This document shows, one piece after another, positions 14,314-23,543 of a stretch of DNA of 64,000 nucleotides. The notes below the pieces were generated by a model. The model ran no database searches. It saw only the letters and a program-made list of their open reading frames with translations, and was not told the DNA's origin. The DNA is from Actinokineospora spheciospongiae (lineage in GTDB: Bacteria > Actinomycetota > Actinomycetes > Mycobacteriales > Pseudonocardiaceae), in the NCBI RefSeq assembly GCF_000564855.1, contig NZ_AYXG01000004.1, positions 62,001-126,000 on the forward strand, in the 5' to 3' direction. The position numbers and the translations under genes were made by a program. The stretch's first letter is position 1; every line of letters begins with the position of its first letter.

Positions 14314-16611
14314 ATGACCCCCTCAATCAGCCCCATCACGTCCCGCCCACCGGCAGGCGCGGGCCTCGACGCGGTGTCCTCCGGGCCGACATCAACGCAG
14401 GGCGATGCGGCGTCGGCGGACCATCGGAAGATGCTCGCGCCCCCGACGGCGAGCCCCCACCGAGCCCGCCGGGTGGTGCGAGGTGTTGCCCGCGGTCGGG
14501 TGCTGGCGGCGTTGGCGGCGAGCGTGCTCGTCGTGCTGGGCGGGGCCCTCACCGCCGCGGCTCTAGGCTCCGGCGCGGGTTCGCCTGCCGTGTCCGCCGC
14601 CGCGGCGCAGCCACCGCTGCCGACCGTGGACCCTGGCCCGTGCGCCCCTGGGACGCCGCTGCCGGTCTGCACCCCGCCCACCCCGCCCACCACGCCCCCG
14701 GTGAACGGGGTGCCGCTGCCCACCGTGGTCCCGACGCTGCCGCCGTGCGACCCGAGCCTGCCGTTGCAGCCATGTGCGCCGACCGGCACCACGGCCCTGC
14801 CGGTGCCGTCGACACCGTGTTCCGGTGTGGGCTGTCTCCCGCAGCCCGGCGCCACCACCCCGCCGCCGACCGGCCCCGGAACCGGGGCACCCGACCAGGG
14901 CGAGGAGCCGCAGGACGAGTGCGGGATCACCGACATCGGGGCGTGCGTCACCGAGGCCATCGACACCTTCTTCCGGGGCTTCGTCATCGAGGCGCTCAAC
15001 CCGTTGCTGGACTTGCTGTCGGCGACGTTGTTGACCACCCCGGTACCGGGGGCGCTGCCGCGGCTGGGGGAGTTGTGGGACAACTCCTGGCAGATCCTGC
15101 TCGTCTGCTATGGGCTGCTCGTGCTCATCGCCGGGATCATCGCCATGGGGTATCAGAGTGTCCAGACCCGACACTCGGTCAAGGAACTCGCCCCGCGCCT
15201 GGTGTTCGGGTTCCTGGCCGGGGCATTGTCGTTGTGGGTGGCGGGTACGGGCATCGAGATCGCCAACGCCCTCGTCGCGGCCATCATGGGTGGTGGTGTC
15301 GATGTGAGCACCGCCGGGCGGGCCCTGCGCGAACTCGTGCTCGGGTCGGTCCACGGCGGCCTCTGGATCGTCTTCACGGGCCTCGTCCTGGCCGGGATGC
15401 TCATCGCCCTGCTGCTGACCTACATGGTGCGGGTGGCACTGACCATCGTCCTGATCGCCGGTGCCCCGGTGGCGTTGATGTTCCACGCCCTGCCGCAGAC
15501 CGAGGGCATCGCCTACTGGTGGTGGAAAGCCTACGGCGCCTGCCTGGGCATCCAACTCGGCCAATCGCTGACGCTGATCACCGCGATCAAGGTATTCCTG
15601 ACCCCCGGCGGGTTCGCCCTCTTCGGCCCGACCACATCCGGGTCGACCAACCTGCTCGTCGCCCTCGCACTGGTCTACATCCTGTTCAAGATCCCCTCCT
15701 GGATGCTGTCCTCGATCTGGGGCGGGGGCAGCCGAGGCGTGATCGGATCGATGGTGCGCGCCTTCGTCGCCTACAAAACTTTCGGGCTGCTCGGTGGCCG
15801 AGGCGGCGGTAAGGGCTCCAAGCCTCGTCCGCCTGGTGGTGGTCGAGGTGGAGGCGGGCGTCCCGGCGGGGGGTCGTCGGACCCGTACGCGAGCCCGCGC
15901 ACCGCCGCAGGCGGGCAGTACGTGTTGCCGCTGCCCGGGGTGCGCCGCGCCCGCCCCGCACCGAAGCCGAAGTCTGCTCCGTCCCCGAAGTCCTCGGCGC
16001 GGCAGGGCCGCCAGTTGGCGTTGCCGTTGAGGGAGGACTGGCCGGAGAACAAGCCGGTCCTCGGCCGCGACGGGCAGTATCAGCTGCCCCTGGACGTGCA
16101 GCGCACCACACCGCCACCGGCCTCGCCCGCCGCCGAGACCGGTGCCCGACGCCCGGCACGCAAGGGCAGGCAGCCGCAGTTGCCGTTCGACCCCTACCAA
16201 GGCAACCGGGCGACCCGGACCGGGCAATACCCGCTGCCGTTGGACGGCGTGCGCCGGATGCCGCCCCCGACCGCTCCGTCACCGCCCGCAGCACCGCGCC
16301 CGCGCGGACGCCGGGTGGTCCAGCCGGAGTTGCCATTCGACTCCTACCAAGGCAACCGTGCAACCCGCGACGGGCAATACCCGCTGCCGCTGGACGGGGT
16401 GCGACGAGTACCGCCACCCAAGCCCACCCCCGTCCCGCCGCCCGCGGCACCGCTGCCGTCCGTCCCGCGCACGGGACGGCAACTGCGGCTGCCACTGGAC
16501 CTGCCCACACCACCCAAGGCGCCGCCGACACCGGCCTCCGCTCCACCACCGCCACCACCGCCGCCGCGGCGGTCACCACGGAAACCCAAGCCTGGAGGTA
16601 AGTCCTCATGA
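14314..16611 (+). CDS. VirB6/TrbL-like channel protein with a repetitive cytoplasmic tail
   Basis: The 765-residue protein has a signal-anchor helix near residues 65-85, a Pro/Thr-rich external linker, and then a core with about six membrane helices (for example ILLVCYGLLVLIAGIIAMG and ALTIVLIAGAPVALMFHAL). The core includes the WWKAYGACLGIQLGQSLTL region seen in actinobacterial TrbL-like proteins. This is the inner-membrane channel of the type IV secretion system. The last ~260 residues are a Gly- then Pro/Arg-rich tail containing eight copies of a short Leu-Pro-Leu or Leu-Pro-Phe motif, such as GQYQLPLD and QPELPFD. Its stop overlaps the PrgI-family start (ATGA). Confidence 0.85.
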   Translation: MTPSISPITSRPPAGAGLDAVSSGPTSTQGDAASADHRKMLAPPTASPHRARRVVRGVARGRVLAALAASVLVVLGGALTAAALGSGAGSPAVSAAAAQPPLPTVDPGPCAPGTPLPVCTPPTPPTTPPVNGVPLPTVVPTLPPCDPSLPLQPCAPTGTTALPVPSTPCSGVGCLPQPGATTPPPTGPGTGAPDQGEEPQDECGITDIGACVTEAIDTFFRGFVIEALNPLLDLLSATLLTTPVPGALPRLGELWDNSWQILLVCYGLLVLIAGIIAMGYQSVQTRHSVKELAPRLVFGFLAGALSLWVAGTGIEIANALVAAIMGGGVDVSTAGRALRELVLGSVHGGLWIVFTGLVLAGMLIALLLTYMVRVALTIVLIAGAPVALMFHALPQTEGIAYWWWKAYGACLGIQLGQSLTLITAIKVFLTPGGFALFGPTTSGSTNLLVALALVYILFKIPSWMLSSIWGGGSRGVIGSMVRAFVAYKTFGLLGGRGGGKGSKPRPPGGGRGGGGRPGGGSSDPYASPRTAAGGQYVLPLPGVRRARPAPKPKSAPSPKSSARQGRQLALPLREDWPENKPVLGRDGQYQLPLDVQRTTPPPASPAAETGARRPARKGRQPQLPFDPYQGNRATRTGQYPLPLDGVRRMPPPTAPSPPAAPRPRGRRVVQPELPFDSYQGNRATRDGQYPLPLDGVRRVPPPKPTPVPPPAAPLPSVPRTGRQLRLPLDLPTPPKAPPTPASAPPPPPPPPRRSPRKPKPGGKSS
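16168..16422 (+). repeat. In-gene tandem repeat in the channel-protein tail
   Basis: Two copies of a roughly 85-base unit, starting near 16174 and 16324, encode LPFDxYQGNRATR, then GQYPLPLDGVRR. They differ at a few mostly silent or conservative positions. Shorter degenerate units lie before (15915-15940, 16008-16025, 16075-16092) and after (16478-16500). The copy number is a likely site of length variation. Confidence 0.8.
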
Positions 16612-17804
16612 CCGCGCCTGTGCGTATCCCGGCTGATGTGGACATGGCCGACCGGGTGCTCGGCCCGTTGACCGCACGTCAACTGGGCATCCTCACCGCC
16701 GCCGGGGCGATGCTCTACCTGGCCTGGCTCGCCACCCGCGCGTTCCTGCCGCTGCCGGTGTTCCTGGCCTTCGCAGCCCCCGTCGGTGCGGGTGCGGCGA
16801 TGCTCGCCCTGGGCCGCCGCGACGGCGTGCCGATGGACGCGCTGCTCGTCGCCGCGATTCGCCAGCGCCTCGCCCCACGTCACCGCGTCGCCGCACCCGA
16901 GGGGGTGCGCCCGGCCCCGGTGTGGCTGACCCCAGGCGGCGAACAGACCGCAGGCGCGGGCGGCAGGGGCCGGGTAGGGCAACCGGAGCAGGTCTCGCCC
17001 TCGGCGCTGCGGCTGCCCGCCGAGGCTGTCACCGAGACCGGGGTCATCGACCTGGGCGGCGACGGCCTGGCGGTTGTCGCGGTCGCCTCCACGGTGAACT
17101 TCGCGCTGCGGACCGCGAACGAGCAGGAGGCACTGGTCGCCTCGTTCGGCCGGTACCTGCATTCGTTGACCGCACCGGTGCAGGTGCTGGTGCGCACCGA
17201 GCGCCTCGACCTGTCGGGCCAGATCGCCGAGTTGCGTGAGCGCGCCGGTGGGTTGCCGCACCCGGCGCTGGAGGCCGCCGCGGTCGAGCACGCCGACTAT
17301 CTGGCCCACCTCGGCGCCCAGTCTGACCTGCTGCGCCGCCAGGTGCTGCTCGTGCTGCGCGAACCCCGCGCCGCGGCGGCACCGACCGACGGCCTCGGTG
17401 GGCCCGGCCCGTTGGCGGTGCTCGCCTGGATGGCGGGCAAGCGCCGCACCCAGACCGGACAGGTCGACGCCGGGATCCGGCGGGCCGCGGAGTCGCGCCT
17501 GGTGCGCCGCCTCGGCGAGGCGATCGAGCTGCTGGCTCCGGCCGGGATCGTGATCACCCCGCTTGATGCCGGGCAGGCCACGGGGGTGCTGGCCTCGGCG
17601 TGCAACCCCGACAGCCTGCTGCCCCCGTCCGCGGGGCTGGCCGGGGCGGAGGAGGTCATCACCACCACCGGCCCACACCCGTCCGAAGACGACTACCCCA
17701 CCGACACCACGTTCTCCACCACTCCGTCGCCTGGAGGGGATGAGGACTTCGACGACTGGGACTACGAGGACGACTACGACGACGAGGAGAGGGCGCGATC
17801 CTGA
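16608..17804 (+). CDS. PrgI-family/SCO6880-like type IV secretion protein
   Basis: The 398-residue protein begins with a short segment and two membrane helices (LGILTAAGAMLYLAWLA and PVFLAFAAPVGAGAAML), the PrgI/VirB3-like layout. A soluble part follows with GDGLAVVAVASTVNFALRT and FGRYLHSLTAPVQVLVRTER, which resembles the N-terminal domain normally fused to VirB4. The C-terminus is very acidic (EDFDDWDYEDDYDDEE). It should anchor the VirB4 ATPase of the next gene, with which it shares a TGATG overlap. In other actinobacterial conjugation loci the same PrgI then VirB4 order is usual. Confidence 0.85.
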   Translation: MTAPVRIPADVDMADRVLGPLTARQLGILTAAGAMLYLAWLATRAFLPLPVFLAFAAPVGAGAAMLALGRRDGVPMDALLVAAIRQRLAPRHRVAAPEGVRPAPVWLTPGGEQTAGAGGRGRVGQPEQVSPSALRLPAEAVTETGVIDLGGDGLAVVAVASTVNFALRTANEQEALVASFGRYLHSLTAPVQVLVRTERLDLSGQIAELRERAGGLPHPALEAAAVEHADYLAHLGAQSDLLRRQVLLVLREPRAAAAPTDGLGGPGPLAVLAWMAGKRRTQTGQVDAGIRRAAESRLVRRLGEAIELLAPAGIVITPLDAGQATGVLASACNPDSLLPPSAGLAGAEEVITTTGPHPSEDDYPTDTTFSTTPSPGGDEDFDDWDYEDDYDDEERARS

Positions 17805-19738
17805 TGGCCACCCGCACACGCAAAACCCGCGGCAACCACCGCCCAGCCGCCTCGGCGTCCTCAGCTGCCGCGGCGTTCACCCCCGATGCTCTGTCGGTGG
17901 CCGCCCGGCACTTGGAGGTGGGCGGCGAGTGGGTCGCCTCCTTCGCCGTGGTCGGCTTCCCGCGCGAGGTGCACCCCGGGTGGCTCGCGCCGCTGCTGAC
18001 CTACCCCGGCCGCTTGGACGTCTCGGTGCACATCGAGCCCATCGACCCGGCCACTGCCGCCTCCCGGCTCAAGAAGCAGCTGGCGAAGCTGGAGGCCGGG
18101 CGACGGCACACCGCCGAGCACGGCCGGTTGTTCGACCCGCACGTCGAGGCCGCCACCGAGGACGCCTACGATCTGTCCTCCCGGGTGGCCCGGGGGGAGG
18201 GCAAACTGTTCCGGGTCGGGCTGTACCTGACCATCCACGCCGCCACCGAGAAGACCCTCGCCGACGAAGTGGCCGCGCTGCGGGGGTTGTGCGCGTCGTT
18301 GTTGCTCGACGCCAAACACACCACCTACCGGTCACTGCAGGGTTGGGTGTCGACGCTGCCGATGGGCTTGGACCTCATCGGCATGAGGCGCACCTTCGAC
18401 ACCAGCGCCCTGGCGGCGGCGTTCCCCTTCACCAGCCCGGACCTGCCCGCTCCCGACCCGACCAGTGTGGCCGCCCCGTCGGGGGTCCTCTACGGCTACA
18501 ACATCGGCTCCCAGGGGCTGGTGCACTGGGACCGCTTCGGCAAGGGAATGCACAACCACAACTCGGTCATCCTGGGCCGCTCCGGTGCGGGCAAGTCGTA
18601 TCTGGTGAAGCTGGAGTTGCTGCGGTCGCTGTACCGGGGCATCGAGGTCGCCGTCATCGATCCCGAGGACGAATACGCCCGCCTGGCCGCCGCGGTGGGC
18701 GGGGTCTACGTCCACCTCGGCGCCGCGGGGGTGCGGCTCAACCCGTTCGACCTGCCGATCCACACCCGTCCCGATGGTCGTCGCACCGCCCCGAAGGACG
18801 CACTCGTGCGCCGCAGCCTGTTCCTGCACACCGTCATCGCCGTCCTCATCGGCGGCGAACCCGATGCCGCCGGGCGAGCGGCGTTGGACCGGGCCATCGC
18901 GGCGACGTACCAGTCCGTGGGCATCACCGCCGACGCCCGCACCTGGACGAGGCCATCGCCGACTCTGCGCGTTCTGCGCGACCGGCTCGCGGACGCCGGG
19001 CAGGCCGGCGACCGGGCCGCCGCCGAGTTGGCGGCGCGGCTGCACCCGTTCGTCGAGGGCGCCTTCAAGCAACTCTTCGACGGGCCCAGCAGCGTCAACC
19101 CCGAAGGGCACCTGGTCGTGTTCAGCCTCCGGGACCTGCCCGATGAACTGAAGGCGATTGGGACGCTGCTGACCTTGGACGCGGTGTGGCGGCGGGTGTC
19201 CAACCCGGCCATCCGCCGCCCGCGGCTGGTCGTGGTGGACGAGGCGTGGCTGCTGATGAAGGACAAGGCCGGCGCGGAGTTCCTGTTCCGCATGGCCAAG
19301 GCGTCCCGCAAGCACTGGGGTGGTTTGACCGTGGCCAGCCAGGACACCCCTGACTTCCTCAGTAGCGATCTGGGCAAGGCGGTCGTGGCGAACGCGGCCA
19401 CCCAGATCCTGTTGCGCCAGGCCTCGCAGGCCATCGACGAGATCACCCGCGTGTTCGACCTGTCCGCAGGCGAGCGGGCGTTCCTGCTCTCCGCCGACCG
19501 AGGGCAAGGGCTGCTGTCGGCGGGCACGCAGCGGGTGGCGTTCCAGAGCGTCGCCTCCCCGACTGAGCACCACCTGGTCACCAGCGACCCGGCTGAACTC
19601 GCCACCTACACCGACACCGCCGAGACCGGTGACGACGCCGCGTTCGTCGACCTGGGTTTCGACAGCGGCGACCTCACCGAGGGTGTCGATGGTGACGAGT
19701 TCGACTCCGATGACCAGATCCACCTCGACGCCGCCTGA
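17804..19738 (+). CDS. VirB4-like conjugation ATPase
   Basis: The 644-residue protein powers assembly and transport in the type IV secretion system. Walker A is GRSGAGKSY near residue 260, Walker B is RLVVVDEAWLLM near residue 476, and a TVASQDTPDFLSS motif follows, as in VirB4/TraC C-terminal domains. The N-terminal 240 residues include AAASRLKKQLAKLEAGRR and resemble the VirB4 N-terminal domain. No membrane helix is present, so it should sit on the inner face, held by the PrgI-family neighbour. The acidic C-terminal tail after residue 600 is variable. Confidence 0.9.
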   Translation: MATRTRKTRGNHRPAASASSAAAAFTPDALSVAARHLEVGGEWVASFAVVGFPREVHPGWLAPLLTYPGRLDVSVHIEPIDPATAASRLKKQLAKLEAGRRHTAEHGRLFDPHVEAATEDAYDLSSRVARGEGKLFRVGLYLTIHAATEKTLADEVAALRGLCASLLLDAKHTTYRSLQGWVSTLPMGLDLIGMRRTFDTSALAAAFPFTSPDLPAPDPTSVAAPSGVLYGYNIGSQGLVHWDRFGKGMHNHNSVILGRSGAGKSYLVKLELLRSLYRGIEVAVIDPEDEYARLAAAVGGVYVHLGAAGVRLNPFDLPIHTRPDGRRTAPKDALVRRSLFLHTVIAVLIGGEPDAAGRAALDRAIAATYQSVGITADARTWTRPSPTLRVLRDRLADAGQAGDRAAAELAARLHPFVEGAFKQLFDGPSSVNPEGHLVVFSLRDLPDELKAIGTLLTLDAVWRRVSNPAIRRPRLVVVDEAWLLMKDKAGAEFLFRMAKASRKHWGGLTVASQDTPDFLSSDLGKAVVANAATQILLRQASQAIDEITRVFDLSAGERAFLLSADRGQGLLSAGTQRVAFQSVASPTEHHLVTSDPAELATYTDTAETGDDAAFVDLGFDSGDLTEGVDGDEFDSDDQIHLDAA

Positions 19739-19780
19739 CCCATCGCGTCGCGCGCCCGCGCATCACTCGAAGGAACCGTC

Positions 19781-22420
19781 ATGCTGCCCGGAATAGGTGC
19801 CTGGGTACCGGCTGCCCTCGACCAGCAGCTCCCGCTCACCGACGCGTCCTTTCCCCACTCCGCTGCCCCGGCCACCGCCGGGTGGTTGGAGGACTACCTG
19901 CGTGACCCCGGCGGCGCCCTGCTGGGGCTGCTGGACCGGTTGCGCGACCTCGTGTTCGACTGGGGCCTGATCGCGGCCCCGGCCCTCGCCGTCCTCATCA
20001 CGGGGATCGTGGCCAGCAGGCGGTGGTGGGCGCGGCGCTGCCACGAGGCGCTGCTCGCCGACGCCCGGCAGGTCACCGTCCTCGCCCCACCACAGGTCGA
20101 CCCCGCGGGCGGGGCGGCGCTGTGGTCCAACCTCGTCGGCCTGCTGCGACCCGGGTGGCGGCGGGCGTTCACCGGCCAACCGCACGTGGTGTGCGAGTAC
20201 GTGTTCTCCGAGGCCGGGGTTGCCATCCGGTGGTGGGTTCCCGGCGTCATCCCACCCGGGCTCATCGAACGGGCGGTCGAGGCCGCGTGGCCCGGCGCGC
20301 ACACCCGCGTCAGTAAGGCCACCCCGCCCCTGCCCGCACCGGGGCAGGGGCAGCGGCGGCTCGTGGTCGGCGGGGAGTTGCGGCTGGCCCGCCCCGAGGC
20401 GCTGCCCATCCGGTCGGTGTTCGACGCCGACCCGATCCGGGCGTTGCTCGGCGCCCCGGTCGGGCTCGGGCGCGAGGAGTACGCGTGCGTGCAGGTGCTG
20501 GCCCGCCCGGTCACCGGCCGCCGCGTGCAGAAGGCGCGCCGCGCCGCCCGGCACGTGCACACCGGCGGCTCGACCCGCTTGGTCGGGCGCCTGCTGGACA
20601 TGGTCACGCCAGGTCCGTCACGGTCCCGGCGCTCAGCCGTGGCGCGGACGGCGACGGGGGCGTTGCACAGCGACCCGCGAACCTCCCTGGAGTACTCGGC
20701 GCAGAACCGGGCCATCGTCGGCAAGCAGCGCGCTGCCCAGTTCGAGACCGTCGTCCGTTACGCCGTGGCGACCCTGCTGCCCGCCGACGTCGGTGACGGC
20801 GAGGTCCGCCAGGCCCGCGATGTCGCCCGCGGCCGGGCCCACGCCCTGGCCGCCAGCTTCGCCTCCTACACCGAGCACAACCACTACACCCGCCACCGCC
20901 TGCGCCACCCCGGCCCCGTGCTCGACTCCCGCCGCCTCGCCGACGGGGACCTGCTGTCGGTGTCGGAGTTGGCGGCGATCGCGCACCTGCCCACCGACGA
21001 GGCCATCCCCGGCATCCAACGCGCCGGTGCCCGCGCCATCGCACCCCCACCCGGCATCGCCACCCCCGGCCCCGAGGCCAAACCACTCGGGGTCACCGAC
21101 ACCGGCCACCCACGCCCCGTCGCCCTGCGCGTCCCCGACGCCCGGCATCACCTGCACGTCATGGGCGCGACCGGCTCGGGCAAGTCCACCCTGCTGGGCA
21201 ACATCATCCTCGCCGACGCCGAAGCCGGACGCGGGATCGTGCTCATCGACCCCAAGGGCGACCTCGTCACCGACGTCCTGTCCCGGCTGCCCCGTAGCGC
21301 GGCGGACAGGGTGGTCCTCTTCGACGCCGACAGCAAAGCCCGCCCACCCTGCCTCAACCCCCTCGACGGCGGAGAGACCGACCTGACCGTCGACAACCTC
21401 GTCAGCGTGTTCCGCCGGGTCTACTCGGCGTTCTGGGGCCCACGCACCGACGACGTCATGCGCGCCGCCTGCCTCACCTTGCGCACCCAGGAAGGCGTCG
21501 CCACACTCGCCGACTTGCCCAAACTCCTCACCGACGCGGCGTTCCGCGACCGGGTCACCGCCGGGGTCACCGACCCGGTCCTGCGCGGATTCTGGACCTG
21601 GTACGACGAACTCACCGACTCCTCCCGCTCCCAGGTCATCAGCCCACTGATGAACAAACTCCGCGCGTTCCTGCTGCGCCCGTTCGTCCGCGACGCCATC
21701 GCCGCCGGGCACTCCACCGTCGACATGGGCCAAATCCTCGACGGCGGGATCTGCCTGGTCCGCATCCCCAAAGGCTCACTCGGGGAGGAGACCACCCGGC
21801 TGGTCGGGTCGCTGGTCGTCGCCCGCACCTGGCAGGCCACCACCGCCCGCGCCCGCACCCCACAACGACTGCGCCGCGACGCTTCGATAGAGATCGACGA
21901 GTGTCACAACTTCCTGAACCTGCCCTACCCCATCGAGGACATGCTCGCCGAATCCCGTGCCTTCCGCGTATCCATGATCCTCGCCCACCAACACCTCGGC
22001 CAACTCACCCGCGAACTCCGCGAGGGCCTGTCCACCAACGCCCGCAACAAAATGTTCTTCAACGCCAGCCCCGAAGACGCCCGCGAACTTTCACGCCACA
22101 CCGCGCCCAGGTTGTCCGAGCACGACCTCGCCCACCTCGGCGCCTACCACACCGCGGTCCGCTTGGTGCTCAACGGCGAAGAAGCCCAACCGTTCACCAT
22201 GCGCACCCAACCCCTCCCACCCGCCATCCCCGGCCGAGCCCGGGAAATCCGCCGCGCCGCCCGCCGCAACACACAAACGCGCGCCGCCGGGGCGGTCACC
22301 GGTGCTGGCACCCCGCAGCCCGGCGCACGGCCACCCCGTGCCCCGTCAACTCCATCGCGACCGGCAAACCGGACCGGGCCCGACATACGCCCGCGCAACC
22401 CGGACCCACGTCGACGGTGA
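19781..22420 (+). CDS. VirD4/TraG-type coupling protein
   Basis: The 879-residue protein has one clear N-terminal membrane helix (LIAAPALAVLITGIVASRR), about 350 residues of family-specific sequence, and a C-terminal FtsK/TraG-like ATPase. Walker A is GATGSGKST near residue 464 and DPKGDLVTDVL follows. Later SIEIDECHNFLNLPYP and ILAHQHLGQL give Walker B and the TraG C-terminal motifs. It should bind the relaxosome and feed DNA into the channel. Start is ATG 19781 with GAAGGA upstream. The C-terminal tail of about 60 residues is Arg/Pro-rich. The next gene encodes the relaxosome candidate. Confidence 0.9.
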   Translation: MLPGIGAWVPAALDQQLPLTDASFPHSAAPATAGWLEDYLRDPGGALLGLLDRLRDLVFDWGLIAAPALAVLITGIVASRRWWARRCHEALLADARQVTVLAPPQVDPAGGAALWSNLVGLLRPGWRRAFTGQPHVVCEYVFSEAGVAIRWWVPGVIPPGLIERAVEAAWPGAHTRVSKATPPLPAPGQGQRRLVVGGELRLARPEALPIRSVFDADPIRALLGAPVGLGREEYACVQVLARPVTGRRVQKARRAARHVHTGGSTRLVGRLLDMVTPGPSRSRRSAVARTATGALHSDPRTSLEYSAQNRAIVGKQRAAQFETVVRYAVATLLPADVGDGEVRQARDVARGRAHALAASFASYTEHNHYTRHRLRHPGPVLDSRRLADGDLLSVSELAAIAHLPTDEAIPGIQRAGARAIAPPPGIATPGPEAKPLGVTDTGHPRPVALRVPDARHHLHVMGATGSGKSTLLGNIILADAEAGRGIVLIDPKGDLVTDVLSRLPRSAADRVVLFDADSKARPPCLNPLDGGETDLTVDNLVSVFRRVYSAFWGPRTDDVMRAACLTLRTQEGVATLADLPKLLTDAAFRDRVTAGVTDPVLRGFWTWYDELTDSSRSQVISPLMNKLRAFLLRPFVRDAIAAGHSTVDMGQILDGGICLVRIPKGSLGEETTRLVGSLVVARTWQATTARARTPQRLRRDASIEIDECHNFLNLPYPIEDMLAESRAFRVSMILAHQHLGQLTRELREGLSTNARNKMFFNASPEDARELSRHTAPRLSEHDLAHLGAYHTAVRLVLNGEEAQPFTMRTQPLPPAIPGRAREIRRAARRNTQTRAAGAVTGAGTPQPGARPPRAPSTPSRPANRTGPDIRPRNPDPRRR

Positions 22421-22471
22421 CCCCGATGGCAGCACAAACCATTCGGCCCACTGACATTCGGAGGTTCCGGC

Positions 22472-23539
22472 ATGATCACCGATCCCACCCGGCAGCGCGC
22501 CCTGCGCGGCCACAAGCCCACCCGTCCGAACCCGCGCGCCGCGAACACCGCCGAGCACCAGGCCGTGCTGGCGTGGCGGCTGACCGCACGGGACAAGTGG
22601 ATCGCCCGGATGCTCTGGGAGCACCGGGTGCTCACCGCCCACCAGCTCACCGCGCTGGCGTTCCCGTCCTTCCGGTCCGGGCGGATGCGGCTGCGTGAGC
22701 TCTACACCTGGGGTGTGCTTGACCGGTTCCAGCCGTTCGTCACCGTCGGCACCGCCCCCATGCACTACGTCCTCGCCCCCGCCGGGGCCGCGGTGCTCGC
22801 CGCCGAGGACGGTGTGGACGTCAAGGAGATGGGCTACCGGCACGACCGGGTCTTCGGTGTCGCCCACAGCCTGCGCCTGGCCCACACCGTCGGGGTCAAC
22901 GAGTGGTTCACCGCCCTGGTCGACCGCGCCCGCCACCCCCAACCCGGTGAACAGGCGACGTTGGCGGTGTGGTGGTCGGAGACCCGCTGCGCCCGCCACT
23001 TCGGCGACCTGGTCAAACCTGATGGCTACGGCCGCTGGCAGCACCGCGACCAGCACGGGGACCGGCAGGTCGAGTGGTTCCTGGAGTACGACTTCGGCAC
23101 CGAGGTCCTGGGCAAGCTCGCCGGGAAACTCACCGGCTACGCCGCCCTCGCCCAGGCCACCGGCATCACCACCCCGCTGCTGGTGTGGCTGCCGACCGCA
23201 CGACGCGAGGCCACCGCGAGGCGGCTGCTGGTACGAGCCTGGCGTGAGCTGGACGACCCGCGCGTTGTTCCGGTCGCCACCGCCGCGGCCGACCTGCTCA
23301 ACCCCGACGCCGCCCATCCCAGCCCCGCCGACGAGGTCTGGCTGCCCCTGGACACCCATGCCGGTGGAGGACGGCGGGCGCTGCCGGGGCTACTCGACGC
23401 CTGGCCGCACCTGCCACCGCCGGTCACCCCCGATGACCCCACCGCGCTCGGCTTCGAAACCCACCCGCTCTCGCCCCCACCCCCGCCGATGCCGCCCACC
23501 GCCCCACCACACGCGCCCGGCCGACACGGGCGGAGGTGA
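22472..23539 (+). CDS. Replication-relaxation family protein, relaxase candidate
   Basis: The 355-residue protein starts at ATG 22472 after GGAGG. The N-terminal part is a winged helix (LTARDKWIARMLWEHRVLTAHQ, interrupted after 20 residues here, then FPSFRSGRMRLREL). The middle part holds VKPDGYGRW followed by VEWFLEYDFGTE, a possible PD-(D/E)xK-type set of acidic residues, and then TPLLVWLPTARRE. This is the replication-relaxation family, related to MobC-type relaxases. No classical HUH relaxase with a His triad is present in the window, so this is the best candidate for the nicking protein. The C-terminus is Pro-rich. Confidence 0.75.
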   Translation: MITDPTRQRALRGHKPTRPNPRAANTAEHQAVLAWRLTARDKWIARMLWEHRVLTAHQLTALAFPSFRSGRMRLRELYTWGVLDRFQPFVTVGTAPMHYVLAPAGAAVLAAEDGVDVKEMGYRHDRVFGVAHSLRLAHTVGVNEWFTALVDRARHPQPGEQATLAVWWSETRCARHFGDLVKPDGYGRWQHRDQHGDRQVEWFLEYDFGTEVLGKLAGKLTGYAALAQATGITTPLLVWLPTARREATARRLLVRAWRELDDPRVVPVATAAADLLNPDAAHPSPADEVWLPLDTHAGGGRRALPGLLDAWPHLPPPVTPDDPTALGFETHPLSPPPPPMPPTAPPHAPGRHGRR

Positions 23540-23543
23540 CCCG

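Noticed and set aside
14563-16227. 554-codon open frame opposite the VirB6-like gene
   Set aside because: It is low complexity (Gln/Arg/Gly/His), while the plus-strand frame has clear membrane helices and operon overlaps.
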